Source of the DNA: Haplomitrium mnioides
Taxonomy: Eukaryota; Marchantiophyta; Haplomitriopsida; Calobryales
DNA: 30,034 nucleotides
Assembly (NCBI GenBank): GCA_049999725.1
Contig: JBNGIS010017718.1
Span: 64,973 to 95,006, forward strand
Reading direction: 5' to 3'
Position 1 is the stretch's first letter. Every line of letters begins with the position of its first letter. The notes below the pieces were generated by a model. The model was not told where the DNA came from. It searched no databases and saw only the letters and a program-made list of their open reading frames with translations. Made by a program: the position numbers and the translations under genes. Shown here piece after piece: positions 17,880 through 27,699 of this stretch.

Positions 17880-20390
17880 GTAGCCATTCTCAATGTCGTC
17901 CCTGCCACTGGGGTGCTATGTTGAAAACACAATCCCACGTTGTCGCAAGCGCCGAAATAAGGGATTTTGGGATACTTGTTGTGGGAGGGATCAATACTTT
18001 GTCGATTTGAGCGTTTTAGGAGGGTGCTGGGCTGGTTTTGGTTCAGGGTTGGGCACCCCTCCTTATTTTTCTAATCACTTGCAACTGGTCCAGGGCTAAA
18101 ACAGAGTTTTGGAATACCGAAAATGAGCTTTTATTCCACTTTATTCTTGCTCATCACTCAACAGAGGTGGCTGGTCTTTGGAGTATAGGTAGACAGTTCT
18201 GCCCCCTCCTTGGTACCAGGTCCAGTTCTATAATTACAGAGTTTCAGAAACCAAAACCTGTCCCTATCCCTCACTCTTACTTGCTCCTATGCTGAAATTG
18301 ATTTACCAAAAAATAGAATTTTGAACTATACTAATAAACGATAGCTTATTTTCTTCAGCAAAGTTCTGAATATTTCCACAAGCCCTTCCTAAACTTATTT
18401 ACAGAATCCAGAATATTTACACATTGAAATCTCACACCCAAAGACTGCGAAACCGAAAAGAACCCTTCTACGACATTACCAATTCCTAAAATCAAGAATT
18501 TGAGTTATCTTGATGTCTCTTCTTCCGGTCGGTGCTGCCCTTGGATTGCTGGTGGCTGGAGGTCCTCCCTCAATCGTTTTGGTCCTTCTTGTTGCCCCTA
18601 CGAACTGCTCCTTTGCTAAAAATAGTCGTTGTTCTTTAGATCAGTCAGCTCCTCCACCTCCCACGAACTCGAAATTCTGGTCCGCTGCCCTTGATTGCTG
18701 GTTGCCCTCTTTCTCTTACCACTCACAATTGCTCACACACTCTTTCAGTCGGGAAAGTTTGACTTATGCCCCACAGAAGGTGTATGTTCTGACTCCCTCA
18801 CCAAGGAGGTGCTCCTCTCGAACATTGATTGTACCCACTCCACCTCGATGTTTGATTTTGCCTCCTTACTCTTCCATTGGGAGCATACCTCACCAGAACT
18901 TCTTTAGGCCCCCACAAAATGTCACCAGAATAAAAGCCCTTGGCATGGATTGCTCCAACAAATCCTTCACTCAATCACTCTTGAGCTCACCCTCCCTAGC
19001 TCTAGACGGGGGATCCTCCCTAGTTGTCCTCCCAAGCAAAATGGCGGTCTGAAAATTGCAAGTGCAGCTGCTGAAGAAGTGAAATAATGCGCAAAAGAAT
19101 ATTGAGGAGTGAGTCTCCTTCACCAACAAGAGCCCACCACTCTTCTGCTGGAAGTCACCTCACTAGCCAAGCTCCCCTATACAAAACCACGCTCACCCTA
19201 CCCCTGTACGTTCACAGCCTCCGCTCGTCTGCTTGCTTTGAGGCTCTTAGGAGGTTATACTCCCACGAGCAAAGTAGCGGGCACCTCAATTAATGCTCCA
19301 TTCGCTTTTGCCTTAGCGCTCGTCCTGCAACTAATTTTAACACTAATTTTAATCGGAGTTGACTAACATAATGGGCTCAATTTGAAGGTCTTGTCTTCTT
19401 AGCCAATAATCTCTATCTCTATTAACTAAGATAAACCCTATCTTTAGGTTTAGCTAAAGTGAAGGTCTTCCCAAGTTGTGGCCTGCGCCACTCTTTTCAG
19501 CCAAATTTAGTGGTAAGTCAAAAAAGCTCTTTCTACTTCAATGTTTTTACATATTTCCTTAGCTTTCTTCTCTTTTCATTTGTAAGCAATTTCATTTGTC
19601 CTTTTAGGTTTTGTTCTTTTTATTCCTTTTTATGGCATTGGCTCCTTCTCGTCTTCATAAATCACTTTTTGCACAAGCGCTGAGCCAATCTCATTAGCAT
19701 GTAGATCAAAGTGGCTTGCATTTTATGGTGGATCTCTCGTTTATATTAGGGGGCTGATCTTGCGCCTCGTGCATTTTCAGCATCAAAACTTTCTCATGCC
19801 TCACTCCTGGCCGTAAGCCAGGTTGTGTATGTCGTCTGTCCTCTTTACAGCTCGTCCACTTTGAGTAGGGGGATTGGTTCGCATGGTGGCCTTTTCTACT
19901 CGCGATCCAGCCATCTCCTCCTTTGCTTCAATCACTTCTCTCAAATTCTTGTTGGAAATACATCCTCCTGCTCAACTCTCTCACAATTCTACTCTGCTCT
20001 CTACTTTGCTCGTGATTGATAGATGTACTAAATGGATCCACCCACGGATCTCTCCTAAAGTTCTTCTCCCCCCTTTGCGAATTCTCTGCTGAAACCTCTT
20101 CTTGTTCTGTGATTTCTCTCTTGTGGTATAAATTCCCTACGCCTGCGGCGATTACTCCTCCTTTTCTGTGATTAACTCTTCTCCCATGAGCTGCGATCAA
20201 TCTTCCTTGATTGACTCCTTCGTCAGGATCCCTACTGCAATTTCTCTGCAACGGCGATTACTCCTCCCTCTCCTCACGATTCAACACCTCTCTCATTCCT
20301 AGAACCTCTATGGTCAACTCCCCTCCAGCAGAATTTGATCCTCTCCTCGCTCTTTGTCCTCGAATTTCAAATCTCTTCCAGTGCGCAATC
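17880..20390. other. GC-richer block, pyrimidine-rich on the + strand, unassigned
   Basis: Base composition differs sharply from both sides, with runs of C/T on the plus strand. Several frames of 60-180 codons are open on both strands (for example 18510-19052 plus and 20251-19928 minus). None shows a domain I recognise, and they look like compositional openness. The proximity to the captured gene fragments suggests that parts may be host-derived UTR or intron sequence, or a separate insertion. No LTR pair was found. Confidence 0.4.
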
Positions 20391-20395
20391 CCCTA

Positions 20396-20512
20396 TTCGA
20401 TGAGCTCCAAGATGCGTGATGTGATGGCCTTTCCCACCCCAAGTTGTTCCACGACCTGAACAAAGCGTCTGTGAAGCTTCGGAGTCCAATCAACCTTCAT
20501 CTTACGCCTTTG
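20396..20512 (-). pseudogene. GLK/GARP DNA-binding domain fragment
   Basis: The frame reads [20 protein letters not shown] and continues [17 protein letters not shown]. This is the first two helices of the GARP (Myb-like) domain. The KVDWTP-x-LHRRFVQ-x-VEQLGV-x-KA wording is typical of Golden2-like chloroplast regulators rather than type-B response regulators. The third helix (usually starting near a GxxCLTRHNIASHLQ region) is absent. The match stops right after LELI, near where GLK genes are thought to have an intron, so one exon may have been captured. Confidence 0.85.
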
Positions 20513-20704
20513 TGATGTGGCTTTGTTTACTTTCGCCCTTGGATCTGTATTACTACGCTCTTCTCTCCTTTCAGCACTACTACAGTCTCCACTCTCTGCG
20601 CTCAATCCCCTCCTAGTGACAAGCACCGCCATAGAGAGGATATATGACAATGCTTTGAGTCCTAGCCCCTTGTTTCGCATTCGTTGTCCTTTCTCTCTAC
20701 GTCC

Positions 20705-20875
20705 TGCAAGTGGGATAACGCCTTCTTCCACATCGCGTGTCCAGGGAGACCACTCTAATTGAACAACGGTAATCATATAAATAGCACAAGCTTGAAAAAG
20801 TGTTGATGCACATGCTTCAGACAGTCGAATGTACTTGATCTTCCCTTCGAAAACCAGCTCCTTCATTACACCCAC
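20705..20875 (-). pseudogene. Aldo-keto reductase exon fragment
   Basis: The frame includes [20 protein letters not shown] and [19 protein letters not shown], a close match to the central barrel of plant AKR2/PCNT115-type aldo-keto reductases (NADPH-dependent carbonyl reduction). The catalytic Tyr and Lys regions lie upstream in such enzymes and are absent. The fragment starts exactly after a splice-acceptor-like TGTGCAG (20876-20882), so intron sequence came along and the capture was from genomic DNA rather than mRNA. Confidence 0.85.
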
Positions 20876-21110
20876 CTGCACATTTCGTTCTTACACATAA
20901 CAACAGTTCCTCCTTGATAGATTTTAAATCCTCCTGCCACTGCAATTCCACTCCTAAGCGATCCAGCCTTTGATCAGCCCCTATATTCAATCCCACTCCT
21001 TTGTCGAATTCATTTCCTTGCCTGCATCGAAATCCTCTTCAATCATCGCAATCCTCCTCTCGACCCTGCTCCATTCTCCTTTCGAATCGCATCATCGATC
21101 AGCCTCCCTC

Positions 21111-21186
21111 GAATTCCGACTCTTCCTCAATCCATTCTGAGTTCTCCTGAATTCCGACTCTTCCTCAATCCATTCTGAGTTCTCCT
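21111..21186. repeat. Perfect 38-bp tandem duplication beside the gap
   Basis: Two identical copies (21111-21148 and 21149-21186) begin GAATTCCGACTCTTCCTCAA. They end 20 bp before the run of Ns, so the gap may hide more copies. Confidence 0.95.
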
Positions 21187-21206
21187 TTCTGACGCTACAT
21201 CGTGAT

Positions 21207-21306
21207 NNNNNNNNNNNNNNNNNNNNNNNNNNNNNNNNNNNNNNNNNNNNNNNNNNNNNNNNNNNNNNNNNNNNNNNNNNNNNNNNNNNNNNNNNNNNNN
21301 NNNNNN
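21207..21306. other. Assembly gap (100 N)
   Basis: Exactly 100 Ns, the usual placeholder for a gap of unknown size. The length of the surrounding unit is therefore a minimum estimate. Confidence 1.
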
Positions 21307-21470
21307 TTGATTTTTCCAGTTAGTTCCCAACCTCGCCAATTCCTCTCCTTGCATCCAGCCCCCCGCCAAATTGAAATGCATCCTCCTATCAACTCAAAAT
21401 GGCTCCCCGCTCATGTGCATTCTTGCCTCCCCGAACAATCCCCGTATCCCCGCGACGCCTTCTTGCCCCC

Positions 21471-21568
21471 TTGCTCCCTGTTTGAATTTGCTCGCGTCTT
21501 ATCCTCTTGCTCCCTATTCAAATTTGCTCGCGTCTTATGCTCTTGCTCCCTATTCAAATTTGCTCGCT
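21471..21568. repeat. 36-bp minisatellite (2.7 units)
   Basis: Units start at 21471, 21507 and 21543 (TTGCTCCCTATTCAAATTTG...). The minus strand is open through them and gives a 12-residue repeat (RANLNREQEHKT). It is probably not a gene. Confidence 0.9.
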
Positions 21569-21580
21569 TGGTGGCATCAT

Positions 21581-21690
21581 AAAGGGAAGAAAATGGGGAA
21601 GGGGTAGGGGGGAAGGGGTAGGGTCCAAGAGTGAATTCAATGAAAGGGAAGAAACTGGGGAAGGGGTAGGGTCCAAGAGTGAATTCAATG
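21581..21690 (+). repeat. G-rich tandem duplication with G-quadruplex-type run
   Basis: Two copies of a unit run from AAAGGGAAGAAA to GTGAATTCAATG. The first copy contains an extra GGGGGGAAGGGGTA. At 21595-21623 five G-runs (4, 4, 6, 4, 3) are separated by AA or TA, which fits a four-stranded G-quadruplex with 2-nt loops. Confidence 0.8.
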
Positions 21691-22034
21691 GGTGCATAGG
21701 AACAATGAGTGAACAAGTTGCGCGCAAAGGATCAAAGAGAGAATCCAATACCGCATAAGATCCAAGACTCAACTTTTTGCAAGCTTTCAATCTTTGTTGT
21801 CAGTTAAGCAGTTAAAGTTGAATCTTTCTTTTGACAACTCAAGAGATCAATAAAAAGATGTTCAAGTCAGAATTTCCAAATGGTTATGAACCTTTCTTTG
21901 TTCTCATTGGATGAAGATCTTTGAAATTCAAGATCCAAATGTGTTATATCCAAAACACAAAAAGCATACAATATGTAGACGTTTTCAATTTTGGAGATGA
22001 TTTGCTATCACCAATAGCACCATTGAAACAATGA

Positions 22035-25000
22035 GTGATTTCTACTCAAGTTGGACCTCTCAATGAGATTGGAAAACTTGCAACAAATCAAATTCTTTTG
22101 GAGGAATCTTTGGACAACAGTTTGGGAAATAATTCTACCAAAGAGTCTCAACCAATCAACATTTTGTTGGAGCTATTGCCAAGGGCACCGATTATATTAC
22201 AAAAAATATTTTGTGATGTACAAGATATTGATTAAGATTCCTTTTCGGCATGGTCCAATTCTCCCAATCCTCAAGGTGGTATTTATCTTTCCAAAACTTA
22301 TTACAAAGAAACAAACAGTGTTATTGATGATGCTCAAGATCTTTAGGACAATGAATTATCTCTGATGCTTGGATCTGCCTACGAACCAAATTGACCAACA
22401 CTATATAAAAATTCTTTGTCTAGGCTACGACCCAAATGAGTAAACATCTTACATTAAAGTTCTTTGTGAAAAGTTCATCATGATGAGAGCTTTGTGAAGA
22501 AAAAGCTCGATCCAATATCAATTTTGAAATTGAGCACAATTTCATGTTGTGAAAATAATTGTTTGTTGTTGTGCAAGATAGACTTTTTGAAAAGTGTGAG
22601 AGAAACATATTTTTGACAAAGCATAAAGAATCAAGATATTATATTGCAGTGGGGAATACGAAGAAAAAACTCCAATGTTGACAATCGGTTCACTCTACGT
22701 GGTGGTGCTGTTGTCTATAGAAGAGTCTTCAAATTAATATTATCATTAGGGAATGATAGAATCCAAAGGATTCAAAATCTCAAAAACACATATCCTAGAG
22801 GAATTTTTGGAAAAAAAGAGAGCTATCTGCTAAAGAAGTATTTGTGCATGAGTGGATAGATAGTTTCTTTCAAAGATACTACGAGAGAATGCACACTTAC
22901 AACGTTTATAACTTGCTCAATAATTTTACAAAATGGGAAGTTTATGACTATTGCACAACTTATTTTAAAGAGGAAGATCACGATTGCATTCTTAGTTTTT
23001 CCGATCTTACAAAACATTGGAGAACTCATTTTCCAAATGTTAAAATTCCTAAACGCAATAGGTTTGCTGCTTGTGAAACATGTAAAGAAATAAAATCATT
23101 GCGAGAAAAATCCGTCTTGGAGTCCGACAAAGGCAACAAATTTCTTCTCTTTTGAAACATATGGTTAATCCATGCTTTTCTTAGTAAGACTCAAAGCTTA
23201 GATCTAGAGATGCTATGCTTTCCTAACTTAATGCAAAAAGATATTTGTTTTATTAAGCTTTTCAACAAACAAGATGTGAGTCAAATAAACCTTAGCAACT
23301 TGACTTGTGAGAATAGAGTCTATGCTCGCATAGGGTCTGTTGCTTTTAGTTTGAATCCAAACTTTGTCTAGGGTTGACTAAAACGAAGAAATGGATTTGA
23401 TTATTGGTGGTGACCTTAACCTTGCAACAAGTTTTGCTTTTGTTGCTTTGAATTAAGAACTCTTTGCTTGATAAAAAATAGCAAGAATCATTTTTGTTTT
23501 TTGTAAATCCTATGCGCGCATAGGTTTTGTTCTTGTTTCTTTCAAATCCAATTGCGACAACAGTCAAAGTAAGCTATTATATTGGTATTGTTGCCTTTGA
23601 TTATATGCCACATAGGTTCAGTTATTGATTCCATTGATCCTATGTGCGTATAGAATCTGTTATTGTGTTTTTAATCTTCTACAAACATAGAGTCCAAGCT
23701 ACCTTTGAGATTATAGTTCCAATTTGTGACTTTTTTTTTCTCAAATCTTGTTTTTCTACTTTCAAAGATTTTGCTTATTTTAAGTCAAGACAAGTACTTA
23801 TTGTGAATGTTATTTAGATTCTCTTTTATTTCAATTAGCTAAAGTGTATTCTTAATCTTTTAATAAATTTTCACTTCTACCAATCCAAGTATTTGTTTAA
23901 GCTAATTCCAATATTTTTAGCACGTGAGGTTGTTTTTTGAAGTTCAAAATATCAACACATATTTTACTAAACTATTTTTATCTCTTTCGTATTTTGTGAG
24001 GATGCAGTCAAATATAATCGCCAATTGTTTCTTCATCATGACCAACAAATGAAAGAAAGAACAAAACTTGCAAACCATCAAAGAAAATGTTATGTCAGTG
24101 GTCAAAAGTACTTGGGAATTGTCATTGATGGAATGGATTAGAAGAAAACTACTATTCCATATTGGTTTTTGCCACCAAAAAATATTGATAAAGATTATTT
24201 GGTGGGTTTGCATGTTGTTGGTGCCTTAATATTCAACCATGCTCTTTCTTACCTTTAATCAACAATTCAAGTTCCAGTTGAATGATTCCAAGACAAAGAT
24301 TTAGAGTAAACAGTTTTTAATAAATGAATTTTGGTTACCTTCGGATGGTATTTGTCAACTCAAGTGCCTACGTGAAGTGAACAGAGAAATTTTAAGTTCA
24401 ATATTGATTCCTCTCAAGGCATATTCTGAATTCAAACAATCTTAAAAGGAAGAAAGAGAAGTTGATGCAAAGAAAGTGGTCTTTGTAATAAGGGACAACA
24501 TAAGTGAGAACTGCCATAAGTTCTTTACAGATTATGATATTCAATGGTGAAATGACTTTTTTCTTGCCCAACAAGAGATTGTGGCTTACATCCTTGAAAG
24601 AAAACGATGAGGACTCAAAGCAGAATTCACCTTTCCACCTTCACAATCGGCAAGTACTTGTAATGATTCTCAATATGTTTGTCTAGGTCTTGAGCTTGAT
24701 GCTCAACAAATAGAAGAAGATGCTCCAGTACAGCAAATACTTTCTATATGTCGAGCAGTCTATGATGGAGCACCTAGGCCGCGAGAAGGGATTGTTTTGC
24801 ACAACACCTAATACAAGCACAAATTTGGCTATCTACATGAGGTGAAAGCTAGAATGTTTATTTGTGTTGTTGCATCTCTCGATCCAAATGGCAGACCATT
24901 TTGGATTGCCAAAATCCTCAAAGTTTTGTTATTTGATGAGGAAGAACCTCCAAACCCAAAACAAGTTTGTGTTCAATGGTTTGCTTATAAGACGGAGGAT

Positions 25001-25489
25001 GCATTTTCTGGACAATACCTCTAAAAAAAAATAGCAAGAGCAAAAAGGAAACACAAATCCAAGTTACATACTGAAGTACTTGATGTAACATAAATCACCA
25101 TTTTGTCTTTTGATTTTCTTCTCACACAAAAAACTCAATTGAGAAAAACCACTCTAGCTACTATTAAGTCAAATCTATTTGAGTACAAAAGACAAAAAGC
25201 AATCAATCTTGGTATGTTTGAAAGAGATTCAATTAATGTTGTTAACACTAAGACAGATCATGTAAATCTTGATGAACCTTCTGAAGCTGAATTAGAAGAA
25301 GTCAAGACGAGTGACTTAACTCATTTAAGAATTTTATTGTATATTGTGTACTTTCAACTATATTGTAAATTAAGATTATTATTTTATAAAGTACTTGAGA
25401 ATATTATGAAGGAATTTAATGAATTTATCTATATTCTTGAACTTTTTAATGTAAATCATTCCAAGTTGAATGTTTTTCTCTATAAATAA
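22035..25489 (+). pseudogene. Gene B: decayed Cys-rich transposase-like gene (D-G-M-D type)
   Basis: One frame from 22035 continues, through a few stops, to about 22830. It has a CCENNCLLLC motif (near 22543) and FTLRGGAVVYRRVFKLILSL (near 22690). After a shift, 22844-23155 reads HEWIDSFFQRYYERM and HFPNVKIPKRNRFAACETCK. A putative intron (about 23156-24006, acceptor ATGCAG) carries palindromes. The next exon holds HHDQQMKERTKLANHQRKC and YLGIVIDGMD followed by a stop and KK. A C-terminal part (24620-25110) has RPFWIAKILKVL and VCVQWFAYKTEDAFSGQYL. The order (Cys motif, G-x-V-x2-R/K-x-F block, F-P-x-V-x-I-P-x2-R-F-x2-C-x2-C, D-G-M-D) matches transposase-like proteins I recall from mosses, lycophytes and animals. 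It is inactive. Confidence 0.6.
23320..23655. repeat. Palindromes of the CCTATG...CATAGG type in gene B's putative intron
   Basis: The perfect 16-nt palindrome CCTATGCGCGCATAGG lies at 23509-23524, and imperfect copies at about 23322-23338 (CTATGCTCGCATAG) and 23639-23654 (CTATGTGCGTATAG). They are spaced by 130-190 bp, not in tandem, and followed by a TCTGTT or TTTTGTT phrase. Confidence 0.8.
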
Positions 25490-25817
25490 AACCTGAATCT
25501 TGATTTAATCTTTTTGTTTGGTTTGTAAAATATTTTCTTATCCAAAATATAAGTATGTTATTTCCTTCTTTACTACTTGTTAAAAGAGTTTAATGTTTTT
25601 GTATTGCTAGAAAATTTGCCTAAATTGATTACTTATCTTTTGCTTGTAAGAACCTTGATCTAAAACTAAGAACCTTTGGCACACTTTGACTCAGATTTAG
25701 AGCTTTGTACCTATTTTATTTTTAGACTCCAAATGAGAAAATGGAATCTTTATGATGCCTAGAGTTTGTTGCCAAAAATAGAACCTTTAGTGCCTATATC
25801 ATCAGTTGTAGAAGTTT

Positions 25818-26050
25818 GAACCCTATGTGCGCATTGACTTTGATTCCCAAGTCAAAACCTTGTGCGTGCAAAGACTTTGCTACAAAACGTGAAACCTACG
25901 TTCAAAATAGTCTTTATTGTAGAGTGTTTGGGTGTTGAGCTTGGATTCCTATGTGCGCATAGACTTTGGGGTGGAGTGTTCATATGTTGAGCTTGGATTC
26001 CTATGCGTGCATAGACTTTGAGGTGGAAGTCCAAGCCTTGCACACGTTCT
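25818..26050. repeat. Palindromic repeats 3' of gene B, with a 52-bp tandem pair
   Basis: Four copies of the palindrome (from 25821, near 25860, near 25950 and near 26008) are followed by GACTTTG. The last two lie in 52-bp direct repeats that begin TTGAGCTTGGATTCCTATG. The cores are TATGTGCGCATA and TATGCGTGCATA. Confidence 0.85.
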
Positions 26051-26818
26051 ACTTCTCATATACAACCCTCAAGCCTCTAGATACAAAGACTATTGTGTAG
26101 AACTTAGATTCTACACTGATCAAAGACTCTCTTGTAGAACTCAAAACCTTTTTTTGGTAGACTCTAGTCAGAAACTTGTAGATGTTTCTTGTTTACACTC
26201 TTAATTAAATCTCCCTAACCACTATCTTTTTTATTCTAAATTATGACTTCTTTGTATATATGTTTCTATGAATTATAAAATATTTTTAATTGTTGAAACA
26301 TTTTTTTTATGCCCACTTTAAGCTTTGGTGCATGGATTTTTAGCTACAAAAGAAAGCTTTTTCAAACTCATTCCCTTGACTTCTAGTTCGCTTAGGCATT
26401 TTCCTCATGTTTCTTATCTATTTTTCCAAAAAAAAAGTTTTAAAGAGCATCATGTGTAAGGGCACTTAGAGTTTGTGCAACCAATTTGATTTCAAAATAA
26501 CTTCTTTTGACGTATATTTCAATTTTTGGGCTTCAAAATGTAATCAATGATAAATGCAAGTTTCTTGTGAAAACATATTATACTTTTTATCGATTTCAAG
26601 ATTTCCAATATTTTCATAAAAGCTAGGAATATTATTTGATTTTGGGTAATAAAATCGACTCTTGCTCTATCATGCTTATTAAAACGACAAAAAAATGAAG
26701 CAAAAACTCACGTACTTTTTGTTTTTCAAAAATAACCTCATTTTCTCTGTTTTTTGAGCTAAAAAAACCACATTTTTTTTAATTAAAAAAATGTTCTTGT
26801 TTTGAGTAGCATGTTCAT
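26051..26818. other. AT-rich subterminal region, no gene
   Basis: Runs of A and T and no convincing frame. It mirrors the left AT-rich end (13146-13525) in composition. Confidence 0.5.
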
Positions 26819-26838
26819 GGTTCAAAGGAGAGGTTGTT
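26819..26838 (-). repeat. Right terminal inverted repeat
   Basis: The plus strand reads GGTTCAAAGGAGAGGTTGTT, the inverted partner of 13126-13145 (17/20). It is followed directly by CAAC and by minisatellite array C. Confidence 0.7.
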
Positions 26839-27240
26839 CAACTAGTACAAGGAACTGAAATCTGCATGCAACCAATGAGAACAAGGAAGTAAAATATGCA
26901 TCCAACTAACGAGAACAAGGAACTGAAATCCTCATGCAACTAACGAGAACAAGGAATTGAAATTCACATGTAGCTAACCAAAACAAGGAATTGAAGTCCG
27001 TATGCAACTAACTTGAACAAGGAACTGAAATCCACATACGACTAACCAAAACAATGAGTTGAAATTTGCATTCAACTAATGAGAATAAGGAACTAAAATC
27101 TACATGCAACTTACCAGAATAAGGAACTCAAATTTGCATACAATTAACGAGAAAAATGAACTGAAATCTGCATACAACCAACAAACCACAAGGAACTCAA
27201 ATCTGCATATGGCCAACAAACCACAAGAAACTGCAACTTG
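26839..27240 (+). repeat. 33-bp minisatellite, array C (about 12 units)
   Basis: It starts CAACTAGTACAAGGAACTGA at the right TIR and runs in the same orientation as arrays A and B. The last units, with AACAAACCACAAG, are more diverged. The first unit is the natural continuation of the last partial unit of array B. Confidence 0.9.
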
Positions 27241-27690
27241 AAAACCAATTTGTGGATGGTGCATATAATCAAGGATCATGCAACATTTTCTAAAGTTATT
27301 GAAAGCTACGAACAAGAAGTTAAGCTACTTAAAACGTAGTACAAATTCTAAACAACCAAATTACATCTATCATATCTCAATGGCTAATTTGATAGTAACT
27401 AATTTATAACTAATACTCATCATTCTATAAACACTTGCTCAAAGCAAGCACTAAAAGTTCTCAACATAGAAACTTGATTGAACATTGTAAAGAATTGATT
27501 TCATTTTAAAAAAATTCAATTACAAAATTGAATAATAAAAATAGCAAGAAATGAATTTCAAATAAATTATAATACATTCATTGAAAAAGAAACCATACTC
27601 CAAATTTTTTATTACCTTTTACATTAGAAACAAAATTCACCATTCATATAGATTTAGAGATCAGAAATAGAGTTGTCAATTTTTCAACTT
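27241..27690. other. AT-rich spacer before the copia element
   Basis: No coding frame was recognised. The 5' LTR and PBS of the copia-like element should lie here or be lost; neither TG...CA ends nor a primer site could be fixed. Confidence 0.4.
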
Positions 27691-27699
27691 TTAGACGTG

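Larger units (their letters stand above)
20393..20881 (-). pseudogene. Chimeric open frame joining aldo-keto reductase and GLK fragments
   Basis: One 162-codon frame without stops contains two recognisable host-type fragments, both in their native frame. Residues about 3-57 are aldo-keto reductase and about 126-161 are GLK-like. The linker between is Arg/Ser-rich and unassigned; its later part may be GLK upstream sequence. The frame opens at a GTG within a splice acceptor, with an internal ATG near 20866, so a real start is doubtful. It lies antisense to gene B and has no visible promoter. It is most simply a transposon-captured exon pair; a chimeric transcript is possible but not shown. Confidence 0.6.
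13126..26838. mobile_element. 13.7-kb putative two-gene DNA transposon with TIRs and captured gene fragments
   Basis: Both ends carry related 20-bp inverted repeats and are flanked by CAAC and by the same minisatellite in the same orientation. Inside, in order: an AT-rich end, a 24-bp palindromic array, gene A (minus), a GC-richer block with antisense aldo-keto reductase and GLK fragments, an assembly gap, G-rich minisatellites, gene B (plus, transposase-like), palindromes, and an AT-rich end. Both genes show plant splice sites and share the palindrome family. Together this suggests one large element with two back-to-back genes. It is decayed. The possibility that the ends are unrelated insertions in one array remains. 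Confidence 0.5.

Noticed and set aside
17940-18330. Possible LTR starting TGTTGTGGGAGGG
   Set aside because: No second copy and no TG...CA boundary with target duplication could be found in the window.
18510-19052. 180-codon plus-strand frame as a gene
   Set aside because: It is Pro/Ser/Leu-rich with no domain, splice context or start signal, lies in a C/T-rich block where plus-strand frames open easily, and overlaps other open frames.
19928-20251. 107-codon minus-strand frame as a gene
   Set aside because: Arg/Glu/Ser-rich translation of a purine-rich strand, with no recognisable motif. It may be captured non-coding sequence.
13126-26838. Assignment to CACTA, hAT, Mutator or Harbinger
   Set aside because: Termini do not start with CACTA or match other known end motifs, the apparent duplication is 4 bp rather than 3, 8 or 9, and gene B does not read like those transposases.
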